The notes under the pieces were generated by a model. It ran no database searches, was not told the DNA's origin, and saw only the letters and a program-made list of their open reading frames with translations. From positions 550 to 50,192 of the forward strand of contig CAUDNR010004196.1 of NCBI GenBank assembly GCA_958430865.1: 49,643 bases of DNA. Direction: 5' to 3'. Both the position numbers and the translations under genes were made by a program. Origin of the DNA: Entrophospora sp. SA101. Taxonomy: Eukaryota > Glomeromycota > Glomeromycetes > Entrophosporales > Entrophosporaceae. Shown here piece by piece: positions 25,295 to 39,542 of the stretch; the first letter of the stretch is position 1; the number at the start of each line of letters is the position of its first letter.

Positions 25295-28200
25295 ATGGCT
25301 GAAGATCCATCACTTTTACACCCAGTTAACATCAAAAATTTGAGTGGTAGCGAAGAAGAAGATGAGGAAGAAGTTGATGATTATGATGACGACGACGAAG
25401 AAGAAGAAGAGGAGGAGGAGGAAGAAGAGGAAGAGGACGACGAGGACGAGGAGAGAGATGAAGAAAATACCGATGGTGATGGTGATGGTGATTACGAACA
25501 TCCTAAGAAACGAATTGCATTGACTTCTGAAAAATCAAGACAGCAACAACATCAACAACCTTCTTCCAATCGTAGTCGAAGTAATAATGATGATAAAAAC
25601 CGACAAACTATGTCTTCATCAGATGATGATGATAATGGGTCTGATGAAATTGATGATGATAGCGAACCTGGTCAACAACCATGTAATAACTTATCATTAT
25701 CCAATAACCACAAGAAGAATAGTTCAAGACGATTTCCCAAAGATAACAATTCAACATTAGATTTTGAAAAATATTTAGTTGATATCAAAGAAGGTTTTGT
25801 AAATTTAAAAATAATGAATTGTTCATTATTTATGCGAGGATATTCTCTATTTATCATTATTTATTAATGATTGATTAATTAATTATATAACTTTTTATAA
25901 TTAGTACCAAATCCATCAAGAACAGTTGAAACTTTGACCAAAACTATCGATATTATTTTAATGGGTCATAAAGACTCTGAAGTTAATCAACATCTAATTG
26001 ATGCTTTATACAGAGAATGGTTTCCAAAATATGCATTGGTACTTTTAAATAGAAGGTACTTGATAGATTATCTATCATGTAGAAATATAATGAAATATTT
26101 TTATTTTTATTAATTGTTATTATTAATTTTTTTAAAATTTTTTTCTCATTCATTCGTTCATTAATCTGTCAAACAATCAAACAATATACTTAATCATGAC
26201 AACTATAACTATAGTTATTCCACAATAACCACTACACAAGGAAATTCAATTGCTAACATAATCTCTATGTTTTTAATAAAAGTCCTGGATATCGCCATTC
26301 ACCTCATTAGGAAACCAGAAGAAATGAACGTTAACCACGAAGAATTTCCTTTGTCAGAAATCATGCAAGATGCTATATATCGAATACTAGGAGATGAAAA
26401 TGCCCCATTTTATCGTCGATTTGATAGTAGATTCGATTCTCGGCGGTTAGATGTCGGTGTCAACACTGTGATGATGGGAATTGTTGGCGAAAATGAAGAG
26501 GTTTGTAAATTAATTATTCATATTATTGATATTAATATTATCATCAAAATTAATACTTACTCGTATATTATATTAATGTTATGTAGATAGTGGAATATGA
26601 TGACGGTACTAGTGATGTGATTGCAATGGAACAGGTTCAAGACAAAAAATGAAGATTTTATAAAATGCAAAGGCGGTTTATCTTTCATAACTTGTGCTGA
26701 TAAAGTTTTAATGGAATTGCTTCTATATCAAAATATATATTAAAAAGTTGGATCAACGAATATCACAATACCAATACGAAGCCATACATTCCTTCGTCAG
26801 CCACGGTGGGTTAGATGTCATACTACGGTCTCTTGGTCACTTCGATGAAGCAAATCCCCAACGAAATTCCTTTTCCTACTACAATAACCTCGATCTCAAA
26901 GATCTCCATGGAATAATCCGAATAGTCCACAAGGTTTTTGTTTTTGTTTTTTTGGGATTGTTCCTCTTTTCAAAGAGAATAAATAATCTATTTAATCATA
27001 TTAATTACTTCATTTACTTATTCTATTTAGATTGGTCCTTACGTCCCTAACAATGTGGATTTCAGACAGTTTGTATTTAAGATCGCTCAATGTGTTCAAA
27101 ATCATATTCGTAATATTCCTGAAGAATGGCTAATACGCCAAGATAAAAAATTAATTCCAAATATTGTACATATGGTTACCTCTATGATACTCACTTTACC
27201 TTCTTCCATTGCTGGATCTATAAGAGATTATGACAGAAATTATCATCAAATGTTATCATCTGATGAAGATGACGACGAAGTTACTGACATTCGGTATCGT
27301 GAGGTATCTGATGAACAACAAATTCTTATAGGTTCTCAACTAAAAATTGATATAGCTGCTCGATTATTGAAAACTTCAAGATTGGATTTACGTTTGACTG
27401 GCCTAAATGAAATCAAAGAAGCTCTTTTATTAGGTCTTAAACAAGCCAAATTTTTGAAAAAATATAAAAGAAGAACTAATAATTCACGTAAAAGAAGTTT
27501 AAGTATTGATGGTGAAGATGATAATATTCCATTAGAGGAGGAAAATCCTTCTGAAAAAATTCATCGGTATTTATTATTTCTTAATATTCTTATTTAAGAA
27601 GTATATTGATTATATTAAATCAATGTTTACAATAAAATCATTGTCATCGTCATTATTATTATTATATTTTATAGTTTCCTTAATGAGAAATTACGCGAAC
27701 ATCAAATTCTTGAATATATATTTGGTTCTAATATTCATTTGGAAATAGTTCAACGTTCTACAGATATTTTAACATTTTTGATACACACTAAATCATTAAC
27801 ATCACACGAATTAGATATTATTTGGGCACCTTTTGATGGAAATCAACACCGAAGCATTGTTCATGGTGTTTGTCAAGTACTGATTGATATTTCCGACCAT
27901 TTAAATCAAGAACAACGAGACTATCTAATTCAGAAATTGATGAAAATGCCTACCAGTTTCATAGAGACTCAAACTTATTTATTAATAAGAACTTTGGTTC
28001 AATCCACTATGTCAAGTACTAGAGTAAGCACTGCGGTAATAATTTTACAAAAAAAATCTATTATAAAAATTTTAATATTTACATTTGTTTATTTTCGTTT
28101 TCACATGTATATTTAGACTGTTCCTCATGTATCATTTAAAGCTCATCAATTATTATGGCGTTTATTATGTGAATCATCAATCTCAATCCCTGCTTTGATG

Positions 28201-31200
28201 AACTCGGAAGTTTCATCTCCCACCACTACTGCTTCAGCAAACACTCTTTCTCCTGTATCGTCATCAACAACATCATTATCTTCAACAATAATAGATCAGG
28301 ACATTGCTCAAAATGCTTGTCAAGTTCTAACTAATTTATTACAGGGCGATACAAGTCAAGAAGATCGTAATACTTTATTGGAAATGTGTATTGAATGTTT
28401 AAGAAAACATGATCCTGGAACTATGTGGGCTTTAAGGCTTTTAACAAGAATTATTTGTTAGTATTAAATAGAAATTTATTGATGTGATTATGTGATCATG
28501 ACGCTATATAATAATAATGTTAACTACTTGCTGTTTGTTAATTGCTACGACTACAATGATTATGATGATGATGATGATTTTAGCACCCCCATTTCCCAAC
28601 CAAGAGTTGACCACAAATGATTACCTTAAACATTTAATATCAAGTATGGGATTACCGCAATTATTTTTGGACGATTTGGAACATTGGTCAAAGACTGTGA
28701 GAGCATGTGCAGGAAAACTTAATGATAAACCAAATGTTTTAAATCTAGGTATTTATATCAATGGTTTTTTTTTTTGATTTTTTTGATTAACAAAAAAAAA
28801 ATTGAATTAGATGAAAGTTCATTTTTTTCTAAAAAACATCATCCTTCTCATCATATAATATGTTATTGATAGATTTACCTTCATCAAAAATGTCCATATT
28901 ACGTGATCAACTAATTTCGCGTCTACAATTTATTCAATGGATAGCAAATTTTGAGGTTCCCTTTTTTACATCAACGGCTCAAACCGACATAATTTGGAAT
29001 TGTTTGATAGCTAATGCAATAGGAAAAAAGGAACAAGACGAGGCATTTGCTTCCCTGGACAATATACTAGAATATGATTATTTCACTGAGCATTTTTTTA
29101 ACAATCGTTTCGCTGAATTGGATGTTCGGTTCATGTCTGATCAAGCATTTAAATATGCTAAAAACTGTTTGTTAAAAGTTAATGCTAAAAACGGAAGGTT
29201 ACGTTCTGTATGTATCATTTTTATTACTATTAAGATAATTATTATTAAATAATATTATTATCATAATCATCAAAACAATAATGATAAAAATAACAATAAC
29301 AATAGTCTTCACCAAATCCACCATCTCAAGTTCAACTTGGCATTCTAATACAAGGTGATCTTACAGGAATTGATCTTATTTGGGATATTGCACTTCGTGC
29401 AGAAGAAGAAGCTGTTGGAAATGAAGCCATAATCTTTTTGGTTTATTTATATCTTAATGTAAGTTTGATTTTTTTAAATTAATAAAATAAATATTATTTT
29501 TAATTTTAGGACCGTTTATCGTTTTATTCAATATATTATTAAAAAAAATTTGCAGACGGATAAAAAATTGGAAAATTATGCTAATTTGGCCAGGCAACAT
29601 CGTGAAGCATTAGTTGACAAATGCGTTAAACATCTTTTCGCTGCTGCCAATGGCTTATCCAAAGTTACTATTTTCCCCACCACATCGGATGATGATGTTT
29701 CAATGACACTAATTGATGAATCTAGCTCTTCTACACCATTATCGCCATCATTGTCTCCACTTCAATCATCAACAATGAATAATAAATCTACTAATGCCTT
29801 AAAATTCAAACGATGTCTAGAAGTACTTAAATCTTTTATGGATATATTTGATACTAAATATTCAAATTATCAATTAGATAAAACTGATGTAAGAAGACAT
29901 GGAATGTTAAACGATGGAGAGATGATTACAGTAAAAGTTACTATTACAAATCGATGTTTGGAAATTCAAGTCCATCCATCTGAGACAGTTCTTGCTTTAC
30001 GACAAAAAATTGCCTCTAGAATAGGTGAAGCAAAATCATCACAAATTAGATTAATCACAGCAGGAAAAGAAGTTTGCCCTGAATCGAATGGATTGACTTT
30101 GAAAAAATTAAAAATTGTAGATCGTCAATCTTTTATGGCCATGAAGCGCAATAATGAAGGAAAGTTTGGACAAGAGAATGATAGAGTTGAAGAAAATCTT
30201 GAAGAAGTAATTTCAAAATTTTTTTTAATTAAACTTATTAAACTTGGTTAAATTTACCTTTGGTAACAAATTTATTAATAAATAAAATATTTAATATAGT
30301 TGGTTGAATCAGATTTACCGATTAATGTTTTATCAAAATATATCGATCAATTTTTCCAAATGTTAGAATTAGAAGAAACATATTCATCACAAGTAATTAA
30401 CATTTTCTATTATTAATCAATCCATATTAATTATTTGTTATTTTTGTATTATTAATAATCAAATTAAATACATTATTAATAATAAAGATATGGGATCTAC
30501 TTATGCGACTTCCGACAAATAATACGTTCTTGAATGCACTAAAAACTCTCGAAACACCAGTGAATTGGGACGATCTCCTTGTTCTACGATCGCCATTTAG
30601 ATTACTTTATGCGTTACAGATTGTTGATTGGTTGTTAAGAGGAGGCGATGATGAAAGAAGTCAGAGTGGAAGTGATTGGTGTATGCGATTTACTCAAAAT
30701 CAAGGATTGGACTATTTAATTAAATTGTTCATAACGTTGGATACAACTGAACGTAGTAGTAGCAGTACTTCTGTTTCTGACGATGATGAGGTAGAGATCA
30801 AAGATCATCATAAAATTTTAACAAAGAAAGCCTGCCTTGGGCTTTTATTGAAAATAATTAGTTTTTTTGCTATTGGTAATTATTATAATTATTAAAACAA
30901 TATGATTTGTTGCTCGATGTTTTTATAAATATGGTTAATGGACTTTTTTTTTAATTAACAGATAATACGATAGAAAGCGCCGATATTTTTAAAAGTTCTG
31001 ATTCCAAGAGTTTAATTTCAAAATTGATTGAAATAATTGGTAAATGTGTAGATCCTTCTCAAAATCAGGGTAAAATCCATATTACAATAAATTTTACATT
31101 TTTTATGTCTAAATCTTTATTTTTAAAATAAAACTATTTCTTTCTTACCCAAAAAATTTTTTTAGTTGAAGATGATTTAACAATAATACGACATTCAATG

Positions 31201-34200
31201 AAATTATTATCATGTCTATGTTTACGTGACGAATCTGCAATATCAATCTTTGTTGGCCATCCAAATTTACGTGAATGGTTAATTTCTGCATTAATTGGTT
31301 GTCAATCTGAAGAAGCTAGGAGTCTAATGGCGAATATGATTCTTTGTTTCTGTAAAGATATTAATAATAATATAGTTAACAATAATGGAATGTCAACTGA
31401 CGAATCAATGAATCAGAATCATCAGGTTTCAATTTCACCTGTTCTTGATCAATTTTCATTGATATTATGGTCGTTCTTGCCCGATGTAGAGAATCATGTT
31501 TATACAAGCAAAGAATATTTTGATTTAATGGGTGAACTTATGCCATTCATTACAAAATCTAGTCTGATTTCTTTGTCATCTTTATATAATGGCATCAAAA
31601 ATCAAATAAAACTGCATCCAATTCAGGAGCAATTTAATTCATCATGTGAAGATACGGTTATCATTGGCTTATTAAAATTGATGACCATCTTGGTGTCTGA
31701 GCATAAGGAATTTAAAAATATTCTTGGCGATGGGTATTTTATTTTATTATTGTGATTTTATTTATTATTTCATTCATTCACTTATTTAATTATTCATTTC
31801 ACCTATTCATATTAATATTTATTTTTTTCCTTGTATCATGTTTTACATTTTATGATGGAAACAGCTTGCTTGAGATGATTTTTTATGATTGTCTTTTTGA
31901 AGTTCCAAATATTAACCACTCCAATTCACTTCTTCCACCAAAGTGTAAACTTGAAGTTTCAAGAAATGCTGCATTAAAACTATTAAATGTACTAGTTCAT
32001 GAATGTCCAGAAAATTTTGTTCGTCTTACAGATTTATATTTGAAACAATTGGATCGTGGTGAGCAATTAAATGATAATTGGAACTATTGCCCTAAATCAT
32101 GTCAGAAATCTGTAGCTGGATATGTTGGATTACAAAATCTTGGTGCAACTTGTTATGTGAACTCTATAGTTCAGCAATTTTTTATGAATTCCGATTTCCG
32201 AAAAAGTTTATTAGCTGCTCCTGTTAATGATGAAAACAAAGACGATTCACTTCTTTATCAACTTCAAATTGTTTTTGGATATTTACAAGAAAGTGAAAAA
32301 AAAGCATTTGAGGCAACACAATTTTGCCATGCCTACAAAGATTATGATGGCCAGCCTTTGAATGTCGCACTTCAGATGGACGTGGATGAATATTTCAATG
32401 GACTTTTTGATCGTTTAGAGAATAGTGTTTCTGGAACACCTTATTCGATGCTTCTTAAAGAACATTTTGGTGGTACGATTGTTCAACAAATAAAATCAAA
32501 AAGTTGTGGTCATATTTCCGAGAAAGAAGAATCATTTTTCGCGATACAATGTGAAGTTAAAAATAAAAAAAATGTAGAGGAAAGTTTAGAACATGATGTT
32601 GAGGGAGAATTGTTGGATGGTGATAATCAATATTTTTGTGCTAAATGCGGGAAATCTGTAGATGCAATTAAAAGATCATGTATTAAGAAATTACCAAAAA
32701 ATTTGATAATGCATTTGAAAAGATTTGATTTTGATATGGAACTGTTGAAACGTGTCAAGATCAATGAATACTTTGAGTTCCCGAATCGAATAAACATGGA
32801 ACCATATACTTTGGATTACCTGATTAGAAAAGAATTAGGAGGGGGAGCAGGGGTGGGAGTACAAGAGGATATCAAATCAGATAAACAGAACAAATCACAA
32901 TTTGAATATGAGTTAGTTGGTGTTTTGGTTCATACAGGAACTGCTGATTCTGGTCATTATTACTCTTTCATTAAAGAACGCAAATCTGCACCATCATCAT
33001 CATCGTCACACGAAAGTGATGAAGAGAGACGCTGGTACCAGTTCAATGACTCGACAGTTGAAATTTTTGATCCAAAAGACATCCCTAAACAATGTTTTGG
33101 TGGACCCGAATATGTTTCACAATGGGATCCAGCGCAACAAAAAAATGTTACACGTGTGTTTGCTAAACAATATAATGCATACATGCTATTTTACGAAAGG
33201 TGTGAAGATGTTCAGAATATTACTAGTTATGATGAGATAAATAAACAAGAAAATCAAATTGTTAAAGTTCCTGATGACATATATAGTGCAATATGGGATG
33301 AAAATATCGGTTTTCTTCAAGATAAAAATATTTTTGACCCGGGCTACTTTAATCTTATGTGGACTGTTCTTCACTCGGTAGATTTTGATAACGAGCAAAA
33401 GATTTTAGTTGATGGCAAAGAGATTGATTTGACGATGCGTACAATCCAGTTGGCTTCTGAATTTGTTTTGGGGACATTATCACGTGCGAAAGATAATATG
33501 GAACTTAAAGATTGGACAGATTTTCTTAAAACATTATTTCAAACTCATTTGCCAGGATGTCAATGGTTTATCAATAGACTTATTGATCCCAGTCCAAACT
33601 ACTTACAACAGATATTGATGTCATGTTATGTTCAAGAGGTTAAAGAGCAAATTGTTGAGTTGATAGTTTTTGTCTTGAGAACTCTTAGACAAGGTGATCC
33701 AATCGTATATGGACTGGAAAGCGAGGGAGGGGTTATTGATATGACAGCAACAACAAATTTGGTTGATGGAATTTCCATGAATATCGATCCATCATCGTCA
33801 ACTTCAATACAAATGTGCCATGATAATGGATTAATAGTAAAATTATGTGAAGCGATGTTCAATCTAATTCCCGCTGCACATTTATGGTGGAGGAATTTTG
33901 AACAATATTTCTCTTTGATGTATCTCATATCATATTTTGGAGTACCTGAGCGTAATTATATGATAAAACGCGGATTCATAGGAGAATTGGTTAAATTATT
34001 CCTTATGGACGAGATTGCACCATTGAAATCTCGTAAAAGAAAAATGGGCGATAAATTTTCTTTGCCACCTTTCCGTTATCTATTAATGACATTGCGTACA
34101 CTAATATCAGGATGTGATGTTTCTGATATTGGAAAAAGTGGACGTTCGTTACTAGTTGAGACGCAGAGCACCGCCATGAGGTTGACAGAACAAGAAATTT

Positions 34201-37200
34201 CAATGATATTTGAACGTAATGAATCGGATGATCAATTCATATTTTTTATGAAACAAATAAGAGATTGTATTGATCCTCCGTCTACTGGAGAATTGTTCGC
34301 ACATTTTGCTACTAATAATGAACACTTATCGGAAGAATTTTTAAGTCAATTGATTCGCGCTGCTGATATTTATACAGTTGATCACGTTAGACCACACCTG
34401 GAAATTATTTATTCACTAACGCAAATCCAGGATAATTTGTTAAAATCGAGGATTGATTACACAATCCCTGAAATCTTGAAACTTGCAAAGGCTAATCAAA
34501 GTGCACCGCAAATTAGTTCAGAATGTCTTGGATTAATTGAAGCTTTGTGCACATCTAGTGTTGGAGCATATGTTCAAACTTTTCTTGTTACATATCTTTC
34601 AGATTGGTTGCCCGAGTACTTTTTGTATAGTCCGTATGAATTAGTCCGTCAAAGAGCCGAAGAATTATTTAATCTTTTAATATTTCGTAATATAGATGAA
34701 GCACAAGGGAGTCAAGCACAAATGGAAGCAATTGAAATAATGCATAAACAATATCTTATGTTGTTGAAACATATGGAGCATTTAGAGACTTGTTGGAAAA
34801 CTACTAGCAGTAGAAGAGGAGGTACCTATTATTATTTATATGTAAATAATATGTAAATTTATTGATTACTAAGTTTTGATAATAAACGTGCTTTTAGTGG
34901 CAGATCCATTTGGTTGGAGATTGAGTAATTATTTCAGAATATTGACAAAATGTGTTCGATCGAACAAAGAAAAACAAATGGTAAATTTATGAAAAAATCA
35001 TTTTCTTTTGTGACTTTATTTACTATTAAAATAATTTATTCTTTAAACCTTTTTTTTTTAAAAAAAAAAAATATAGTTCCATCCATATTATGATAAATTT
35101 AGTTCCATTTTTATAGCTGTGGATAATTTAAGAGCTGATTGCGATATCGACAAAAGAGTATATATTATAAACTATAATATATATACATATTTGATTTCTT
35201 AAATGATTATAATATTAATCAATTCCTGTAAAATTTTATAGGAAATAATTAACTTTTGGTATACTGTATGTGAAGATTATCCACCAAATATAGAGGCAAT
35301 TGTTAAAAACCAAGAGTTATTGTCTCACCTTTTCATGTATTATGTTAGGTATTAAAAAAATTTTTTTTTTGAGTTGATGATAATGTGTTAATAAAACATT
35401 ATAATAATAATAATTAATTCTATAATTATAAGTATAAATCATTCAAATGAGAACATAATTTATAATCAAGCATCTCTTCCTAAATATTATGGATTGATAT
35501 TATTATGTTGTCGCCATTCACCAGAATGTCATCAAGCGTGGATGGAAGCGACCAATTTCTTTTGGGCTCTTAATAGCATGATATTTGGAGATTTTTACGA
35601 TGATCATGTTGGTTTCAATTGACTATTATAATAATAAATTTAAATTTAACAATACAATGTTTTTCTATTTATTGTTAAAATCTAACATTGGTTTATATTA
35701 TATAGAAAACTGACGAGTTGTTGGAACTTTTGAAAATGAGTGCTGATGAATCGGCACTTTTCAGATCTCGAAATTGGGACCAAAATGCATCTTCTTTAGC
35801 TAATATGCCCATAATACGCATACAAAGGTATTTTCACTAATAAAAGTTATTTTATTTTTATCCGATTAATTTTAATTAAATTTAATAAATAATAATAGGC
35901 TTCATCAGTTAATTAATCGAAATACTGTTGATGATTTACATGCATTTTGTAAATACCATGGATTTGAAACATTATCACAGTTTATTATAAAAGACAGATA
36001 TCTAAATGAAGAGAATGTTCTTAAATGTATGGAGATGCTACATGCTTATTTGCATCTTGCATGTTCATTGGAAGAGGGTAAAGAATATGTGAAAGCATGG
36101 AAAACACGCTTAGAATTTGCAGCTTCACTTTTAACATCTTTGCATCCAAATATGGACAATAAAATTTACCTTAGAACATTAGGTTATTTTATAAAAAATA
36201 TTTTTTTAAAAATATTTTTTGTTTCTTTATTATAATGCTTACTTGATTTCAAAAAAAAAATTTCTTTTAGACATTCTATGCCTATTCTTAAAAATGAAAT
36301 GTAATTCTGAACTTGTTAGAGATTGCTTAAAATTATTGATCGAAGAACATTCCAAATGGCAAAATAGATTATCTAGTCTTACGAAAGAAGGTAATGATGA
36401 TTTTTTAGAATAATTTATTTAACGATAACAAGAACAGTATTTATTAATAATAGCAATAATATATTATCTATTATATAGATTTACTTTTAAATTTTGGTGG
36501 TAATCAATCAATTTTTCAACGTCTAAAATTATTTGAAGAAGAAACTGAAAGTTTGGGCATTAACAGTAGCAATATAGAAACACCTTCAATACACTTTTTC
36601 AGACCTTTCCTTCTCAGATTGCAACAAAAAAATGACATAATCCATTTACAAAATGAATTGTATAAACCTTATTTTAAATTGATAGAACAATTAGCCTTTT
36701 CAGGGATAGAAATAGAAGAATTTGATAAAGTCGTTCGATTATGTAAGTCTATTAATTAATATTCATATGTTTATGATGTCGATTGAGAAAATATAACAAT
36801 ACTATTTTCTATCTTTTACCTATAATACATATATAGGTTCATTGATAGTGCTTGAAATGTTGGAGATGGATGTATCAAATATTTTTAACATACTTTTAGA
36901 TTTATTTGAAAAGCTTTCGGAGAATAAAAATGTTGTCAGCGCTTATAATCAGTTGGCGTTCTCTATGCTCCTGGAACACTTATTAAACTCAAATCCACGG
37001 TTATTACTTACCATGCTACCAGCTGAACGATTGAATACATTCAAGTCACTAATAAATATTGTAAGAAATTGGCTTGATTTTTATATTGCTAGAATAAATT
37101 TATATATATATAAACACATTTCTTGTTTAATTAATTGGTTATTATTGTAATGGGTTATGCTAGGTAAAAATCAATAAGTCAGACGTAATTCAACCGATTA

Positions 37201-38215
37201 TGTTAAAATATATTCAACAGTTTGTGGCTAATGTTAAGGTATTGAAAGAAAAATTGGAAGTTAAAGATTTGGTTTTGGTACATGCAACTATTGAAGAACT
37301 TTTAATGGTAAGAATTTATTAATTGATTGATTAAAAATATATATATATATATTAAAATTAACAAATTAAATTGAATGAAATGAATGAATGAATGAATAGC
37401 AGAATAGTTAATTACTAACCAATAGGTTTTTTCTTACATATACAAAGATATTGCGGATTTTAATAATTATTTTATCAGATAATGACTTGTCAGCAGATGA
37501 TTCACTTGCAAAAATTTATTTAGAAAGTCTAAAAGATATCCTCAATTTGGAACAAGCCAAAACAATAATTGGTGAACATATCGAGAATATTGACGAGTAT
37601 TTCAACAAGATAAACCAACTTTCTACTCAATTAATTTCATTACAAGTATTAGTAGTACAACCTAGTGATAAGGATGGGAATATTGTTGCTGTTGTTGGCG
37701 GTGATATTGAAAATACTGGGGATGATCAACAACAAGAACATGTGCATGTGTATGAGCAAATACAAGAACATGAACAGCAAGTACAAGTAATACAAGAACA
37801 AACAAAAGATGATGTTGAAATTAATGATAGTATCGAAGCTATCAATGAAAACGAAAACAACAAAAACAATGGTGACAATGAAGAAATTATAGGTGAAAAT
37901 ATTATTGTCGAAGAAAATCTTGGTATTAAAGAAAATTTTGTTGGTGAAAATAATAATAATATCAGTATTGGTGAAGATAACAATGTTGAAATGGTTATTA
38001 GTGGTGAAGATGATGTTAATATTAATGGAAATAATATTGTCGCTGTTACTAATACTATTACTAATGAAAATGAAGATGAAAATGTTATTATTAATAGTAA
38101 TATTAGTAATAATGATAATAATAATAATGCTATTAGCATTGATGAGGATAATAATGATAGTGCTGCCATAATTAAAGATATGGAGGAGGACGCTGGAGAT
38201 CAAAAGGTATTATAA
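25295..38215 (+). CDS. Giant ubiquitin-specific protease, USP34-like (complete right copy; two frameshifts in exon 4)
   Basis: The start (aacaATGG context) and 27 exons with GT-AG introns give about 3,431 aa if two single-base insertions in exon 4 are discounted. Human USP34 is about 3,550 aa. Residues 14-68 are an Asp/Glu run. Helical-repeat-like sequence (including IWAPFDGNQHRSI) follows. A ubiquitin-like domain lies about 1175-1260 (EMITVKVTI...). The peptidase domain runs about 1742-2085, with Cys box GLQNLGATCYVNS (Cys about 1752, codon 32151), CxxC zinc-ribbon pieces (CAKCGK), His box GTADSGHYYSF (His about 2020) and FNDSTV. More helical repeats and a 150-residue Asn/Asp/Glu-rich tail follow. 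C19 peptidases remove ubiquitin from proteins. The breaks are an A6 run at 26644-26649 and a TT at 26740-26741: dropping one base at each gives a continuous exon 26587-26933. They may be real mutations or consensus errors. Confidence 0.88.
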
Positions 38216-39540
38216 TAATATGAAGAAAAAGGTATATTGTGGTTTATTTATATATATCAATTCTTTTTATATTGTGTATATGACCAAACAACTTTATAAA
38301 AAAAATTTGTAGTATATTCAAAAAAGATATAAATTTTTTTTGCTTATTTTAATTAATCAAATATTTATTAGTGTTTTTTATTATATTATATTAGTATATA
38401 TATTATATTAGCATTTAAAATAATAAATTTTACTCATTCAATCCATTCAAACTAATCAAATAAATGAAGGGCTCTTAGTTGCCTGGATTGAACCATACAT
38501 TTAATTGGTAATCGACAGATATATTGTAGGCTTTTTTTATAGACGGGATTTTTAAACCAAAACCGCAGTCTAATCAATCGAATTGATGGAATTGGTATAT
38601 TGAAAGGACAAACCAGTAATATTTGATCCTTAAAGTCATGCACTGAAACAGTATGAGCTAGATGTTGAAAGTTATCACGCCCTTTGTTCATTTACAGCAA
38701 GAATGTTTTGTTCAGCTTTATTTTTTCAAGAATTTCTTTGCATAATCCCAAAATTCAGGTCTGCCCTTCATTAATTCTTCGTAAATCAGTTATAATAACT
38801 AGGGTCTCTCAATTCTATCATTAATTACACTCTCTGCTCTACATTTTTGCCAGTCATATTTTCTGAGGAGCTACTATCATCAACATTTCTTTTAAAAGAA
38901 CTCTTGCATTTGCTTTCCTCACATTGTCCAAATAAAGCTCCATTGTTTTAATAAAGAACTTTTCATTGCTCTTGTAAACTTTGAAGTTTTGATTTAAATT
39001 AATTCTTACAAGATTAGAAATTTCTGTTACACTACTATTTCACCAACTTTCCATATATAATGATACATGAAAATGCAGAGTCCCTCCCAATTTATTAATA
39101 TAACGAAATTTGTTCCTAAAAATTGTATAAATAAAATTAATCAGAATATTTAAATTCCAGTAATCCTCTTTGTCTAAAGTTTGAACCACGTTTTATAACG
39201 ACTTTGATTATTATAAAAAATTATGTTGCATTCGCATCATCGACAACCGAACCACCACAATAGTCTATTTGGGGGTGTCATACAAGTAGATCAACAAATC
39301 TAATTAATATCATTATGATAAATTAATATGAACGGTTTTTTTATGGATGTTACACGGAATACTGAAAGGGAAAATTTACCATTTAAAAAAAAAAATAAAT
39401 AAAAGAAATAAAAACAAAAAAACCAGAGTTATATATATTCAGAAGATACTCTGCTGTAATACTAATATACATTTTGAAATGTTATTGCATGGCGAATTTC
39501 TAAGGAAACAATAATAAAAATAAATTTTCCAAAAGACCCA
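25425..39540 (+). repeat. 14.1-kb direct repeat, right copy
   Basis: Partner of 935-15050. It starts inside exon 1 of the USP34-like gene, 130 bases after the start codon, at the sequence aagagg. It ends two bases before the hAT-type element at 39543. Confidence 0.95.
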
Positions 39541-39542
39541 TA
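38216..39542. other. 3' flank of the right USP34-like copy; no intact gene
   Basis: Same content as 13726-15052: AT-rich 3' flank with a decayed minus-strand coding remnant at 38452-38970. Confidence 0.6.
38452..38970 (-). pseudogene. Decayed minus-strand coding remnant, right copy
   Basis: Identical to the remnant at 13962-14480: fragments of protein-like sequence on the minus strand, broken by stops and frame shifts, family not recognised. Confidence 0.35.
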
